Part shown: piece by piece, positions 8,806 through 16,952 of the stretch
How the letters are laid out: every line of letters starts with the position of its first letter
How positions within the stretch are numbered: position 1 is the stretch's first letter
Assembly (NCBI GenBank): GCA_000802045.1
Contig: JUEF01000044.1
Span: 1 to 40,941 of the forward strand
Direction: 5' to 3'
Length of the DNA stretch: 40,941 nucleotides
Source of the DNA: Peptococcaceae bacterium BICA1-8
GTDB lineage: Bacteria; Bacillota; Peptococcia; Peptococcales; BICA1-8
Notes under the pieces: generated by a model
Database searches by the model: none
What the model saw: the letters and a program-made list of their open reading frames with translations, nothing else
Told to the model about the DNA's origin: nothing
Made by a program: the position numbers and the translations under genes

Positions 8806-9012
8806 ATGGCTGATTTCACCCCAGAAGAATTAAGAGCTAAAATATTAGAATACCTAGGAAAAAAAGATAAAGCAAAAAACAGAGATATTGCTACTGCTTT
8901 TGATACAAGTAAAAAAGAAGTAGACAAGATGGTAAACGAAATGGCAAAAGAAGGTATCTTAGAGTTTTTATACCTAGGAACCTCTTATGTAAAACTTAAA
9001 GACAAAGAGTAA
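8806..9012 (+). CDS. dsrD: DsrD, small winged-helix sulfite reduction protein
   Basis: It is 68 residues with the helix-turn-helix-wing pattern of DsrD: KILEYLGKKDKAKNRDIATAF, then KKEVDKMVNEMAKEG, then LEFLYLGTSYVKL. DsrD is found next to dsrAB in reductive sulfate and sulfite reducers, generally not in sulfur oxidisers. It has been reported to stimulate DsrAB activity. Its presence supports the reductive direction. ATG 8806 follows TTTAGGTGGTG. A hairpin at 9019-9046 follows the stop codon. Confidence 0.92.
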   Translation: MADFTPEELRAKILEYLGKKDKAKNRDIATAFDTSKKEVDKMVNEMAKEGILEFLYLGTSYVKLKDKE

Positions 9013-9018
9013 TTTAAA

Positions 9019-9046
9019 AGAACCAAGTCACTTGTGTCTTGGTTCT
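9019..9046 (+). promoter_or_regulatory. Intercistronic hairpin after dsrD
   Basis: AGAACCAAG (9019-9027) pairs perfectly with CTTGGTTCT (9038-9046) around a 10-base loop. No T-run follows, so it is more likely an mRNA stability or processing element setting dsrAB-dsrD levels relative to the downstream pair than a terminator. Confidence 0.55.
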
Positions 9047-9071
9047 ATAACCTACTACTGGGGGTCATGAA

Positions 9072-9257
9072 GTGCAACTATCGGAAGACATTAAAGAGTG
9101 GATTACCTTTTGTGATGAACTGGTCTATGAGATGAAGGATTTCAAATCCAGTGAATACAAACAGGGTGTAGCTGATGGCATTGAAATGGCTGTTGATATG
9201 TTAAAGGAATATTTGAAAGAGTATTCTGAATTCAATGACCCCAAGGAAAACAAATAA
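9072..9257 (+). CDS. Unrecognised 61-aa protein between dsrD and dsrC
   Basis: This is a small acidic protein beginning MQLSEDIKEWITFCDEL and ending FNDPKENK. It appears wholly alpha-helical. About residues 4-23 and 30-52 form two helices rich in Glu, Lys and Met with a GVADGIEMAVDML stretch, a possible helical hairpin. There is one Cys (about residue 14), so no metal cluster is expected. The start is GTG 9072 after CTGGGGGTC, and an in-operon ribosome-binding site for dsrC follows the stop. I do not recognise the family. Its position inside a dsr operon suggests an accessory role for DsrAB or DsrC, which is inference only. Confidence 0.8.
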   Translation: MQLSEDIKEWITFCDELVYEMKDFKSSEYKQGVADGIEMAVDMLKEYLKEYSEFNDPKENK

Positions 9258-9275
9258 CACGGAGGTGCTTAACCT

Positions 9276-9593
9276 ATGGCTTTTCTTGAAGCAAATGGCA
9301 AACAAATCGAACTTGATGAAGATGGTTTTATAATAAATCTTGATGATTGGAATGAAGACGTTGCCTTAGCTCTAGCTAAAACTGAGCAGGTTGAAGAATT
9401 AACTGAAAATCATTGGAAAGTAGTTAACTATTTGAAGGAATACTACAAAGAGTTTGGTATTGCTCCAATGGTTCGTAAGGTTGTAAAATCAACTGGTTTC
9501 AGCTTAAAAGAAATTTATGACTTATTTCCAACCGGTCCTGCTAAAGGTGCTTGTAAAATTGCTGGTCTGCCTAAGCCAACTGGTTGTGTATAA
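9276..9593 (+). CDS. dsrC: DsrC sulfur carrier protein
   Basis: It is the substrate protein of DsrAB, holding the sulfur from sulfite as a trisulfide between its two C-terminal cysteines. It is 105 residues. The C-terminal arm CKIAGLPKPTGCV carries both redox cysteines 11 residues apart, with the second penultimate, which distinguishes true DsrC from TusE-like relatives. The N-terminal EANGKQIELDEDGFI and the HTH region SLKEIYDLFPTGPAKG are characteristic. ATG 9276 follows CACGGAGGTG. It is the last gene of the operon, ahead of a strong terminator. The DsrMK membrane complex expected to reduce the trisulfide is not in this window. Confidence 0.97.
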   Translation: MAFLEANGKQIELDEDGFIINLDDWNEDVALALAKTEQVEELTENHWKVVNYLKEYYKEFGIAPMVRKVVKSTGFSLKEIYDLFPTGPAKGACKIAGLPKPTGCV

Positions 9594-9604
9594 AAAGTTA
9601 AATA

Positions 9605-9640
9605 TAAAAAAACTGTGCTTAGCTAAGCACAGTTTTTTTA
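9605..9640 (+). terminator. Intrinsic terminator of the dsr operon
   Basis: AACTGTGCTTAGCTAAGCACAGTT is a near-continuous palindrome preceded by an A-run and followed by seven Ts. The A-run makes it a terminator in both directions. It begins about a dozen bases after the dsrC stop. Confidence 0.95.
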
Positions 9641-9679
9641 TATTTAGATGTTTTATTAATGACTAATTTTTTAATTATT

Positions 9680-9709
9680 TTATACTTTTATCCAATTATG
9701 GCAATAATA
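9680..9709 (+). promoter_or_regulatory. Possible sigma-G promoter of the ger operon
   Basis: TTATA at 9680-9684 and AATAATA at 9703-9709 are 18 bases apart. They approximate the forespore sigma-G pattern (GNATA, 18 bases, CATNNTA) with the first C missing. Germinant receptor operons are normally expressed under sigma-G. The region is very AT-rich, so chance matches are likely. Confidence 0.3.
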
Positions 9710-9748
9710 ACACAGTAAATAGTTTTCTTAATAATCGAGGGATAAAAT

Positions 9749-11380
9749 ATGTTTCAATTTATTTTTAATAAAATGAATTTTTGGCGAAAATTTAATAAAA
9801 AAAATCAAAATAACAAACAAAATTTTAAAGAAGATAACAGCTTACAAAAAAAATTATCTCAACCCAACCTTTCCCAAAATTTAAAAGAAAATCTAAAAGT
9901 CCTCCGAAACCTTTTAGGCCAAAGTAATGATATTGTTTTCAGGGAATTCAGCTTTGGTTATGAAGGAAAAATTAATGCTGCCCTAATCTTTTTAGATGGC
10001 ATGACAGATAATGCGACAATCAATGAAAGTATCATTAGGCCTTTAATGTATGATAGTTATTTTTTAAATACAAAGAATTTAGAAGTTATCAATAATATTG
10101 AGTTTATTGAAAAAAGAATGCTTTCAGTAAGGTCCGTAAAAAAGGTTTCTAATATTGAACAAGTTGTTGATGGCTGTATGTCCGGGGAAACTGTATTATT
10201 TATAGATGGTTTAAATGAAGCTCTGGCTATCAGTACGCAAGGCTGGGAATCTAGAGGTGTAACAGAACCGAAAACTGAAGCCGTTGTACGGGGGCCCCGA
10301 GAAGGCTTTACTGAAACATTAAGGACCAATACGTCCCAATTGCGGCGTAAAATCCGCAATCACAATTTGCTCATGGAAACGATACAACTAGGTCAAAAGA
10401 CCAACACTGATGTTTGTATCGCCTATTTAAATGGAATAGCTAATCCTCGACTTGTAGAAGAAGTTAGACGCCGTCTAAAGAGAATTAATACTGATTCTAT
10501 TCTGGAATCAGGTTATATTGAACAATTTATTGAAGACGGACCTTTTTCGCCCTTTAGCACAATTGCTAACAGTGAGAAACCCGATGTTGTTGCAGCTAAA
10601 ATATTAGAGGGACGGGTAGCCATTCTGGTTGATGGTACTCCTATGGTACTTACTGTTCCCATGGTTTTTATCGAAAGTTTCCAAACTTCGGAAGACTACT
10701 ATTCCCGGCCTTATTATGTCAGCGTTATCAGAATTATTAGATTTATGGCTTTTTTCATAACTATTCTGGCTCCGGCAGCATATGTAGCCGTAACAACCTT
10801 TCATCAGGAGATGATTCCTACGTCACTCTTAATAACTATGGCTGCGGCCAGGGAAGGTACTCCGTTTCCGGCAGTGGTAGAAGCTCTGCTTATGGGCTTA
10901 GTATATGAAATTCTCCGGGAAGCGGGGATTCGTTTGCCCCGCCCTGTTGGTTCAGCCATAAGTATTGTGGGTGCTTTGGTAATCGGTGAAGCTGCCGTAT
11001 CAGCTGGACTTATCGGTGCACCGATGGTTATTGTTATCGCCATAACAGCTATTGCATCCTTTGTGGTTCCAGCCCAATCTGACCTGGCCGCTCTTTTAAG
11101 GATACTTCTGACCATTTTTGCTGGAGTCTTAGGTGCCTTTGGAATTATCATTGTCTTATTAGGCACTTTAGTCCATTTATCTGCTTTAAGGTCTTTTGGA
11201 ACTCCCTTTTTATCTCCTCTGGCCCCTCTTAGTTTTGGGGACTTAAAAGACGTATTTATCAGGGCACCGATCTGGGCCATGTTGAACCGTCCCAGAACTA
11301 TCGGCTGGCATGACCCGCAACGGCAGGAATTTCGGTTAATGCCCCAACCACCAGAAAACAGTGAAAGAGTGAAAAATTGA
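9749..11380 (+). CDS. gerAA: Spore germinant receptor subunit A (GerA/SpoVAF family)
   Basis: This is the A subunit of a Ger-type nutrient germinant receptor in the spore inner membrane. It is 543 residues. A hydrophilic Asn/Lys-rich N-terminus (residues 1-50) is followed by the GerA N-terminal domain, the conserved EGRVAILVDGTPMVLTVP near residue 293, then about five membrane segments between residues 325 and 480. A conserved stretch (AAAREGTPFPAVVEALLM) lies between the membrane segments. The C-terminus is cytoplasmic. ATG 9749 follows CGAGGG. The order A-C-B-D is a normal receptor operon, and the spacing of 11 bases to gerAC indicates co-transcription. The germinant cannot be predicted. 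Confidence 0.95.
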   Translation: MFQFIFNKMNFWRKFNKKNQNNKQNFKEDNSLQKKLSQPNLSQNLKENLKVLRNLLGQSNDIVFREFSFGYEGKINAALIFLDGMTDNATINESIIRPLMYDSYFLNTKNLEVINNIEFIEKRMLSVRSVKKVSNIEQVVDGCMSGETVLFIDGLNEALAISTQGWESRGVTEPKTEAVVRGPREGFTETLRTNTSQLRRKIRNHNLLMETIQLGQKTNTDVCIAYLNGIANPRLVEEVRRRLKRINTDSILESGYIEQFIEDGPFSPFSTIANSEKPDVVAAKILEGRVAILVDGTPMVLTVPMVFIESFQTSEDYYSRPYYVSVIRIIRFMAFFITILAPAAYVAVTTFHQEMIPTSLLITMAAAREGTPFPAVVEALLMGLVYEILREAGIRLPRPVGSAISIVGALVIGEAAVSAGLIGAPMVIVIAITAIASFVVPAQSDLAALLRILLTIFAGVLGAFGIIIVLLGTLVHLSALRSFGTPFLSPLAPLSFGDLKDVFIRAPIWAMLNRPRTIGWHDPQRQEFRLMPQPPENSERVKN

Positions 11381-11391
11381 GGTGTATATAG

Positions 11392-12561
11392 ATGCAAAAC
11401 CGTAAGAAATTAATGAGCATAGTAATATTTTGTGTTATTCTAAGTTTCCTAATGACCGGCTGCTGGAACCGGCGGGAATTAAACAGTTTAGCCATTTTAT
11501 CCGGTTTAGCAATTGATAAAGCTGAAGACCCCAGTAAAATTCAAATAACAGCTCAAATCCTTAAACCCGGGGAAATAAAAGCCCCTAGTGGAGGAGGGGG
11601 TGGTGGTGGGGCAAAAGCCTACTTAAATTTAACAAGTACAGGAGACACTTTTTTCGAGGCTATTAGAGGCTTTACCCATGAAATCAACCGTAAGGTATAT
11701 TTACCCCACAATCAAATTATCATCTTTAGCCAGGAGGCTGCTAAAGAAGGGGTGAGAAAACACCTGGATTTCATTATCCGTGATCACGAACCCCGTCTCA
11801 TGGTGTGGATTTTAGTCAGCAAAGGAAAAGCCGGTGAGGTTTTAGAAACAAAGGCAGAACTGGAAAAAGTACCGGCCATAAGAATTTCCCAGTTAATTGA
11901 AGCTCAAGGTGCTACATCGGAAACAACTGTTGTTAAACTGCATGAGTTTTTACCCCGTTTAATGAGTAAAACCACCGCACCGGTAGCCTCCCTTGTTGAG
12001 GTATCGGGCGAAGGACAAGAAAAAACAGCCCGTCTTGAGGGAACAGCAGTTTTTAAACAGGATAAACTGGCAGGCTTTCTAAATAAAGAGGAAACCCGGG
12101 GTCTGCTCTGGGTCCTTGGTCAAGTAAAAAGCGGTATCATTGCTGTAGAATCTCCTGGGGGTAATGGTAAAGCCAGCCTGGAAATTATCCGGGCCAGCAG
12201 TAAAATTACTCCGGAAATTAAAGACAATGAACTATACATCACGGTAGAAATCAATGAAGAAGGAAACCTGGGCGACCAAATGGGGACAGAAGATTTAACA
12301 ACACCAGCGGCCTGGACATCACTGGAAAAACGCCAGGCTGCCGCTATTCGTAAGGAAATTATGGCTGCCATAAAAAAGGCCCAGGAACTTAACACAGATA
12401 TTTTTGGCTTTGGTGATGCTGTCCATAGAAAATATCCTAAAGTGTGGAAAGATATAGAAAAACAATGGGACGAGTTTTTCCCCGATCTTGAAGTGAAGTT
12501 AATAATCAATGCCAAATTACGCAGGACAGGTATCACAACAAAAGCAGCTAAACCGGAATAG
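11392..12561 (+). CDS. gerAC: Spore germinant receptor lipoprotein subunit C
   Basis: Lipoprotein C subunit of the germinant receptor, attached to the outer face of the spore inner membrane. It is 389 residues. The signal peptide ends in a lipobox, FLMTGC, with the lipidated Cys near residue 24 and the typical CWNRRELN following. A Gly-rich run (GGGGGGG, about residues 66-72) and the GerAC C-terminal domain (KYPKVWKDIEKQWDEFFPDLEV) are visible. ATG 11392 follows TTGAGGTG. The gene lies between gerAA and gerAB. Confidence 0.95.
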   Translation: MQNRKKLMSIVIFCVILSFLMTGCWNRRELNSLAILSGLAIDKAEDPSKIQITAQILKPGEIKAPSGGGGGGGAKAYLNLTSTGDTFFEAIRGFTHEINRKVYLPHNQIIIFSQEAAKEGVRKHLDFIIRDHEPRLMVWILVSKGKAGEVLETKAELEKVPAIRISQLIEAQGATSETTVVKLHEFLPRLMSKTTAPVASLVEVSGEGQEKTARLEGTAVFKQDKLAGFLNKEETRGLLWVLGQVKSGIIAVESPGGNGKASLEIIRASSKITPEIKDNELYITVEINEEGNLGDQMGTEDLTTPAAWTSLEKRQAAAIRKEIMAAIKKAQELNTDIFGFGDAVHRKYPKVWKDIEKQWDEFFPDLEVKLIINAKLRRTGITTKAAKPE

Positions 12562-12572
12562 GGGTGTTACTG

Positions 12573-13673
12573 ATGAAACTTGAGGGAGGTAAAATCTCCA
12601 GCTCCCAATTAACCTTTTTAATAATCGGTTTTACCATAGGTTCCAGCGTAATCTTAAGCCCCGGCCAGGCTGCAGGTCATGATGCCTGGCTGGCTGTTTT
12701 AGCCGGACTGGGAGAAGGACTTTTTTTTGCTGTTATTTATACTTCTCTAGCTGCCAGATTTCCCGGTAAAACTTTAGTCCAATTTAATGACCTAATCTAC
12801 GGTCCTTATTTGGGTAAAGTAATTTCTATAGGATACCTGTGGTTTTTTTTCCACCTGGGCAGCTTAGTTTTAAGGAACTTTGGCGATTTTTTTACAAGTA
12901 TAATTTACCCGGAAACTCCTATGGTCGTATTTATCCTTCTCACAGCCTTAATCTGTGCCTCGGCGACACGGAATGGGATAGAAGTAATAGCCCGGTGCAG
13001 TATAATACTATTATCTCTCATGCTTGTTACAGACTTAGTTTTAATAATTTTACTACTGAAAGATATGGAGTTTACCAATCTTTTACCTATTTTCGATCTG
13101 CCTTTAAAGGAATTTATTAGAGCCAGCCATAGTGCAGCCACCTTTCCCTTTGGTGAAACAGTGGCCTTTCTCATGGTGATAGCCTTTTTAAATAATGTCA
13201 AGCAGGCGAAAATATCTACCGCAGCGGCTTTAACAATTGCTGGTATGTTCCTGGTCACAGCTTCTGTACGTAATACTGCTGTCCTGGGTATTGTTGCAAC
13301 AACCGCTACTTATCCTTCTTTTATGGCAGTACGCATAATTGATATCGCCCATATCCTGACCAGGCTGGAAGTTATAGTAGCCATTGATCTCTTAGCTATG
13401 GGGTTTTTGAAAATTTCTGTTCTCTATTATGGAACAGTTCTGGGTATGGCTCAGTTATTGAAACTGCGTTCTTATTTACCTTTAGTACTTCCTGTTGGAG
13501 CTCTCATGGTTCTCTTAAGTATTCTGCAGTTTGATAGTGTTACGGAAAATATAGCTTTTGCCTTTGATATTTGGCCTTATTATGCTATCCCTTTTCAAAT
13601 TGGTATTCCCCTTCTTTCACTAATTGTAGCTGTGCTAAGAGGACTACCTAAAAAAGAAGGTGGATCTAAATGA
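12573..13673 (+). CDS. gerAB: Spore germinant receptor permease-like subunit B
   Basis: The B subunit is an amino-acid-permease-like (APC superfamily) membrane protein thought to bind the germinant. It is 366 residues from ATG 12573 with about ten membrane segments. It opens with the family's characteristic MKLEGGKISSSQLTF. The frame can start at GTG 12564, but that codon lies in the AGGGGTG ribosome-binding site, so ATG 12573 is preferred. It follows gerAC by 11 bases and overlaps the next small gene by 4 bases (ATGA). Confidence 0.95.
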   Translation: MKLEGGKISSSQLTFLIIGFTIGSSVILSPGQAAGHDAWLAVLAGLGEGLFFAVIYTSLAARFPGKTLVQFNDLIYGPYLGKVISIGYLWFFFHLGSLVLRNFGDFFTSIIYPETPMVVFILLTALICASATRNGIEVIARCSIILLSLMLVTDLVLIILLLKDMEFTNLLPIFDLPLKEFIRASHSAATFPFGETVAFLMVIAFLNNVKQAKISTAAALTIAGMFLVTASVRNTAVLGIVATTATYPSFMAVRIIDIAHILTRLEVIVAIDLLAMGFLKISVLYYGTVLGMAQLLKLRSYLPLVLPVGALMVLLSILQFDSVTENIAFAFDIWPYYAIPFQIGIPLLSLIVAVLRGLPKKEGGSK

Positions 13674-13885
13674 TAATCCTGTTAATTACAGCCTTTATAG
13701 GTATAGCACTTTTTGAGGTACCCGGCCTTGTACACAAGAAATACTGGCGTGAACTTATAGTTTTTTTACTGTTTTTACTATTTGCTTTCATCCTGAGCCT
13801 TTTACAAATCATGGGAGTTAAGCTTCCTAACCCTACTAAGGGTATAGAGTTTGTTGTGAAATACTTCTTATCGTTTCTGAAATAG
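13670..13885 (+). CDS. Small two-helix membrane protein, germinant receptor D subunit type
   Basis: This 71-residue protein has two predicted membrane segments (about residues 2-17 and 29-48) and a short amphipathic tail. It overlaps the end of gerAB by 4 bases (ATGA) and is therefore translationally coupled. Small two-helix D subunits such as GerKD of Bacillus subtilis are encoded in germinant receptor operons and modulate receptor activity. The call rests on size, topology and position, since the sequence itself has no diagnostic motif. Confidence 0.75.
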   Translation: MIILLITAFIGIALFEVPGLVHKKYWRELIVFLLFLLFAFILSLLQIMGVKLPNPTKGIEFVVKYFLSFLK

Positions 13886-13888
13886 AAA

Positions 13889-13917
13889 TTGACCTAGTAT
13901 ATTGCGAGGTATATAAT
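13889..13917 (+). promoter_or_regulatory. Sigma-A promoter of the TRAP-ilvD operon
   Basis: TTGACC at 13889-13894 and TATAAT at 13912-13917 have a 17-base spacer. The transcript would begin near 13924, leaving an AT-rich leader of about 150 bases before dctP. The leader contains GTTATAGTATAG and TATATAG repeats and no recognised riboswitch. Confidence 0.8.
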
Positions 13918-14076
13918 GTCCAAATACTATATACAAAAAAATAAAAATGTTATAGTATAGTCAATATATAGCTACTCTTATATAATACAGTTTCTTCCTG
14001 GGGGTGAATTACAAAAATATCTATTAGGACTAAAAATAGAACGAAATTCAACAATATTAAGGAGGACAGAATAATT

Positions 14077-15102
14077 ATGAATAGAAAAATGCTTGCACTT
14101 ATTTCAGTATTATTACTTACTTTTGTGGTAACCGCTTGTGGGGGAACATCTAACGAAACTAAAAAAGAAGAACCAAAAAATGAAGCACCTGCTAGTGAAC
14201 CAAAGGTAATTAAACTGGGTCATACTGTAAATGAACAAGACCCATATCATTACAATGCTTTAAAATTTAAGGAACTAGTAGAACAAAAAACTAATGGTCA
14301 AGTAATTATAGAGATATTTCCAAATGGAGTAATAGGGGACGAGCGTACTTTAATTGAAGGTATGCAGGTTGGCACCGTTGATATGGCAGTGGTTACAAAT
14401 GGGCCTATTGCTAACTTCTTACCCGAAATTGCAGTTTTTGAAATGCCTTTCCTTTTTGCTTCTGAAGCAGAGGCTTATAAGGTTTTAGATGGTGAGGTTG
14501 GACAGAAACTATTAAATAAACTAGAACAAGTAAACATAAAAGGTTTAGCTTTTACTGAGCGAGGATTTAGAAATCTTACTAATTCCAAACGCCCGGTTAA
14601 AACACCAGCGGATGCAAAAGGCTTAAAAATTAGGGTTATGGAAAACCCTGTATATATTGATACATTTAAAGCTTTAGGTGTTAATGCAGTACCCATGGCT
14701 TGGCAGGAAGCTCTGACTGCTTTCCAATCAGGAGCTGTTGAAGGTCAAGAAAACCCCATAAACGTTGCATTTGCTTTTAAATTATACGAAAGCCATAAGT
14801 ATTTGACATTTACTAGACATTCCTATGCACCTGCAAGTATATTAATGAGTAAAAAACTTTTTGATTCCCTGGATAAAGAAACTCAAGAGATAATGGTTAG
14901 TGTTGCAAAAGAAACTGCACAAATGACTAGGGATTGGATTTCTGATGAAATGGAGAAACAATTGCAAGTCCTAAGAGATAACGGTATGGAAATTGAAGAA
15001 AACGCGGATATTCCAGCCTTCCAGGAAGCAGTAAAACCAGTATATGAAAAATATGGCAGTAAGTTTGGATCTTTGATCGAAGAAATTAACAAAGCTAAAT
15101 AG
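14077..15102 (+). CDS. dctP: TRAP transporter substrate-binding lipoprotein, DctP family
   Basis: Extracytoplasmic solute receptor of a tripartite ATP-independent periplasmic transporter. It is 341 residues. The signal peptide ends in the lipobox VVTACGG (Cys near residue 21), anchoring it to the outer face of the Gram-positive membrane. A charged linker is followed by the DctP fold: IKLGHTVNEQDPYHYNALKFKELVE, cut here only by family knowledge into the first lobe, then MENPVYIDTFKALG with the family's carboxylate-binding Arg context (LKIRVM), and AFQSGAVEGQENP. ATG 14077 follows AAGGAGG. Substrates of the family are mostly organic acids, and the specific one is unknown. Confidence 0.95.
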   Translation: MNRKMLALISVLLLTFVVTACGGTSNETKKEEPKNEAPASEPKVIKLGHTVNEQDPYHYNALKFKELVEQKTNGQVIIEIFPNGVIGDERTLIEGMQVGTVDMAVVTNGPIANFLPEIAVFEMPFLFASEAEAYKVLDGEVGQKLLNKLEQVNIKGLAFTERGFRNLTNSKRPVKTPADAKGLKIRVMENPVYIDTFKALGVNAVPMAWQEALTAFQSGAVEGQENPINVAFAFKLYESHKYLTFTRHSYAPASILMSKKLFDSLDKETQEIMVSVAKETAQMTRDWISDEMEKQLQVLRDNGMEIEENADIPAFQEAVKPVYEKYGSKFGSLIEEINKAK

Positions 15103-15113
15103 AAATAAAACTT

Positions 15114-15142
15114 ATTGGCACCTTATAAAACAAGGTGCCAAT
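15114..15142 (+). promoter_or_regulatory. Intercistronic hairpin between dctP and dctQ
   Basis: ATTGGCACCTT (15114-15124) pairs with AAGGTGCCAAT (15132-15142) around a 7-base loop. It is followed by an A-rich run and then TATTATTTTTAT. It could act as a partial terminator or as a 3'-end protector giving more binding protein than membrane subunits, a common arrangement in binding-protein transporters. Confidence 0.65.
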
Positions 15143-15174
15143 AAAAATATTATTTTTATAACCGGGGGTCGCTT

Positions 15175-15678
15175 ATGAACAAAGTAGTTGATTTTTTTGA
15201 TTTGTTAAGCCAGAAAACAGACTGGCTGGTTACAAAGCTGGTTTTTGTAATAATTGCAGGATTAGTTATTGTTACCACATCCCAGGTTGTTTTTAGGGTT
15301 TTCTTTACAGCTCTATCATGGAGTGAGGAGTTGTCCCGTTATTTACTAGTATGGGGAACCTTTTTCGGTGCTACTATGGCCTATAAAAGGGGAAATCATA
15401 TTGCATTAACTTTTTTTATTGAAGCCTTTGGGAAAAAAATAAAGAGTATGTTTAACATTTTAATGAATATATTGTCTATGGTATTTTTTGTTTGTGTTAT
15501 TTATTATGGGTCACAGATGATTAAAATGCAGGTTTTTCAAATTTCCCCGGCCCTATCATTACCGATGAAGTATATATACTATTGCATCCCTATTAGCTTA
15601 TGTATTATGATAATTCATTCTTTAGCGGGTATCTCTAAAGAATTTGTAAGGTTTAGAAATGGGGGTGAGGTGCAGTGA
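15175..15678 (+). CDS. dctQ: TRAP transporter small membrane subunit, DctQ family
   Basis: It is the small integral membrane subunit that pairs with DctM, 167 residues with four membrane segments. The family signature region WSEELSRYLLVWGTFFGATMAYKRGNHI spans about residues 43-70 (shown here by its core WSEELSRYLLVW). ATG 15175 follows CCGGGGGTC. The stop overlaps the dctM start by 4 bases, so the two are coupled. Confidence 0.95.
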   Translation: MNKVVDFFDLLSQKTDWLVTKLVFVIIAGLVIVTTSQVVFRVFFTALSWSEELSRYLLVWGTFFGATMAYKRGNHIALTFFIEAFGKKIKSMFNILMNILSMVFFVCVIYYGSQMIKMQVFQISPALSLPMKYIYYCIPISLCIMIIHSLAGISKEFVRFRNGGEVQ

Positions 15679-16934
15679 TTACCCTCCTATTTGGTACTTT
15701 TCTAGTATTGCTATTCTTAGGTGTTCCTGTAGCAATCGGTATAGGTTTAACATCAATGGTAGTATTAATGAGTCAGGATACCTCATTAATTGTTTTGCCC
15801 CAAAGGATGTTTGCCGGGGCTGATTCCTTTCCTCTGGTTGCAGTTCCCTTTTTTATTTTAGCTGGTGATTTATTGGCCCATGGTAAGGTTTCTGAAAAAC
15901 TGGTGCAGTTTGCCGATTCTATCTTAGGGTTTTTAAAAGGCGGCTTATGGGTTGTTGCGGTAATGGCCTCTATGTTTTTTGCTGCCATTTCCGGTTCAGG
16001 TGCAGCGACCACGGCTGCAGTAGGTACACCTTTAATACCCGAACTTCGCAAAAAAAATTATAGTGGTGAGTTTTCTGCTGCTTTAATTGCTGCGGGAGGA
16101 TGTACTGGTGTAGTGATTCCACCTTCAGTCCCTATGATCCTCTATGCAGTTATCGCTGACCAATCAGTAGCAAGGTTATTTTTGAACGGGTTTATTCCAG
16201 GGGCTTTAATGGGTTTGAGTTTAATAGCGGCAGCCCTTTATGTTGCCCATAAAAACAACTATCCTACTGGTGCTAAGTTTTCTGCTGCGAATATCTGGAA
16301 GACTTTTAAAGGAGCAATATGGGGTTTAATGACGCCTGTTATTATCTTAGGCGGAATTTTCACCGGATTTTTTACTCCTTCAGAAGCAGCGGTAATAGCG
16401 GTTGACTGGGCCTTATTTGTAGCAATATTTATTTATAAGGATATGCAGTGGCGGGATATATTTAAGATCGTTACTCGTTCTGCTATTACCATGTCAGTAA
16501 TAATGTTTATTATTGCAACATCTAGTACGTTAAGCTGGATTTTGGCTAATTGGCAGATTCCTTCTATGATTGCTAATGCTATCCTATCTTTGTCAGATAA
16601 TAAGCTAGTACTTTTGTTATTAATAAATGTTATAATCTTGCTAGCAGGTGTTTTTATGGAGACAGCATCAGCCTTAATTATTCTTACTCCCGTGTTTTTA
16701 CCATTAGTAAATCAACTGGGTATAGATTTAGTTCACTTTGGTTTAATTATGGTTATGGGCTTAGCAATCGGTATGATAACTCCACCGGTAGCTATCAACT
16801 TATATGTAGCCAGCACTATTTCAGAAATACCCATAGAAAAAATAAGCAAGGCTGTAATCCCACTTATGATGATTTTAGTTTTTGTTTTACTTGTTATTAC
16901 CTATGTACCTTTGTTCTTTGATGTGATTATTTAG
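15675..16934 (+). CDS. dctM: TRAP transporter large permease subunit, DctM family
   Basis: The large permease subunit is thought to carry the sodium-coupled translocation path. It is 419 residues with about 12 hydrophobic segments. Family signatures are SGSGAATTAAVGTPLIP near residue 110, GGCTGVVIPPSVPMILYAV near residue 140, and a second-half counterpart GLAIGMITPPVAINLYV. The start is GTG 15675, overlapping the dctQ stop, with GGGGGTGAGG upstream. The next gene, ilvD, begins 18 bases after the stop. Confidence 0.96.
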   Translation: MITLLFGTFLVLLFLGVPVAIGIGLTSMVVLMSQDTSLIVLPQRMFAGADSFPLVAVPFFILAGDLLAHGKVSEKLVQFADSILGFLKGGLWVVAVMASMFFAAISGSGAATTAAVGTPLIPELRKKNYSGEFSAALIAAGGCTGVVIPPSVPMILYAVIADQSVARLFLNGFIPGALMGLSLIAAALYVAHKNNYPTGAKFSAANIWKTFKGAIWGLMTPVIILGGIFTGFFTPSEAAVIAVDWALFVAIFIYKDMQWRDIFKIVTRSAITMSVIMFIIATSSTLSWILANWQIPSMIANAILSLSDNKLVLLLLINVIILLAGVFMETASALIILTPVFLPLVNQLGIDLVHFGLIMVMGLAIGMITPPVAINLYVASTISEIPIEKISKAVIPLMMILVFVLLVITYVPLFFDVII

Positions 16935-16952
16935 TAAAAGGAGGCAAAATTG

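Noticed and set aside
10804..11397. Minus-strand frame of 197 codons opposite gerAA
   Set aside because: It is fully antisense to the conserved membrane part of gerAA and rich in Lys, Ala, Thr and Pro, as expected from a shadow frame. No start signal is seen.
15114..15142. Full terminator separating dctP from dctQ
   Set aside because: The hairpin is followed by an A-rich stretch rather than an immediate T-run, and dctQ and dctM have no promoter of their own. Partial termination or RNA protection fits better.
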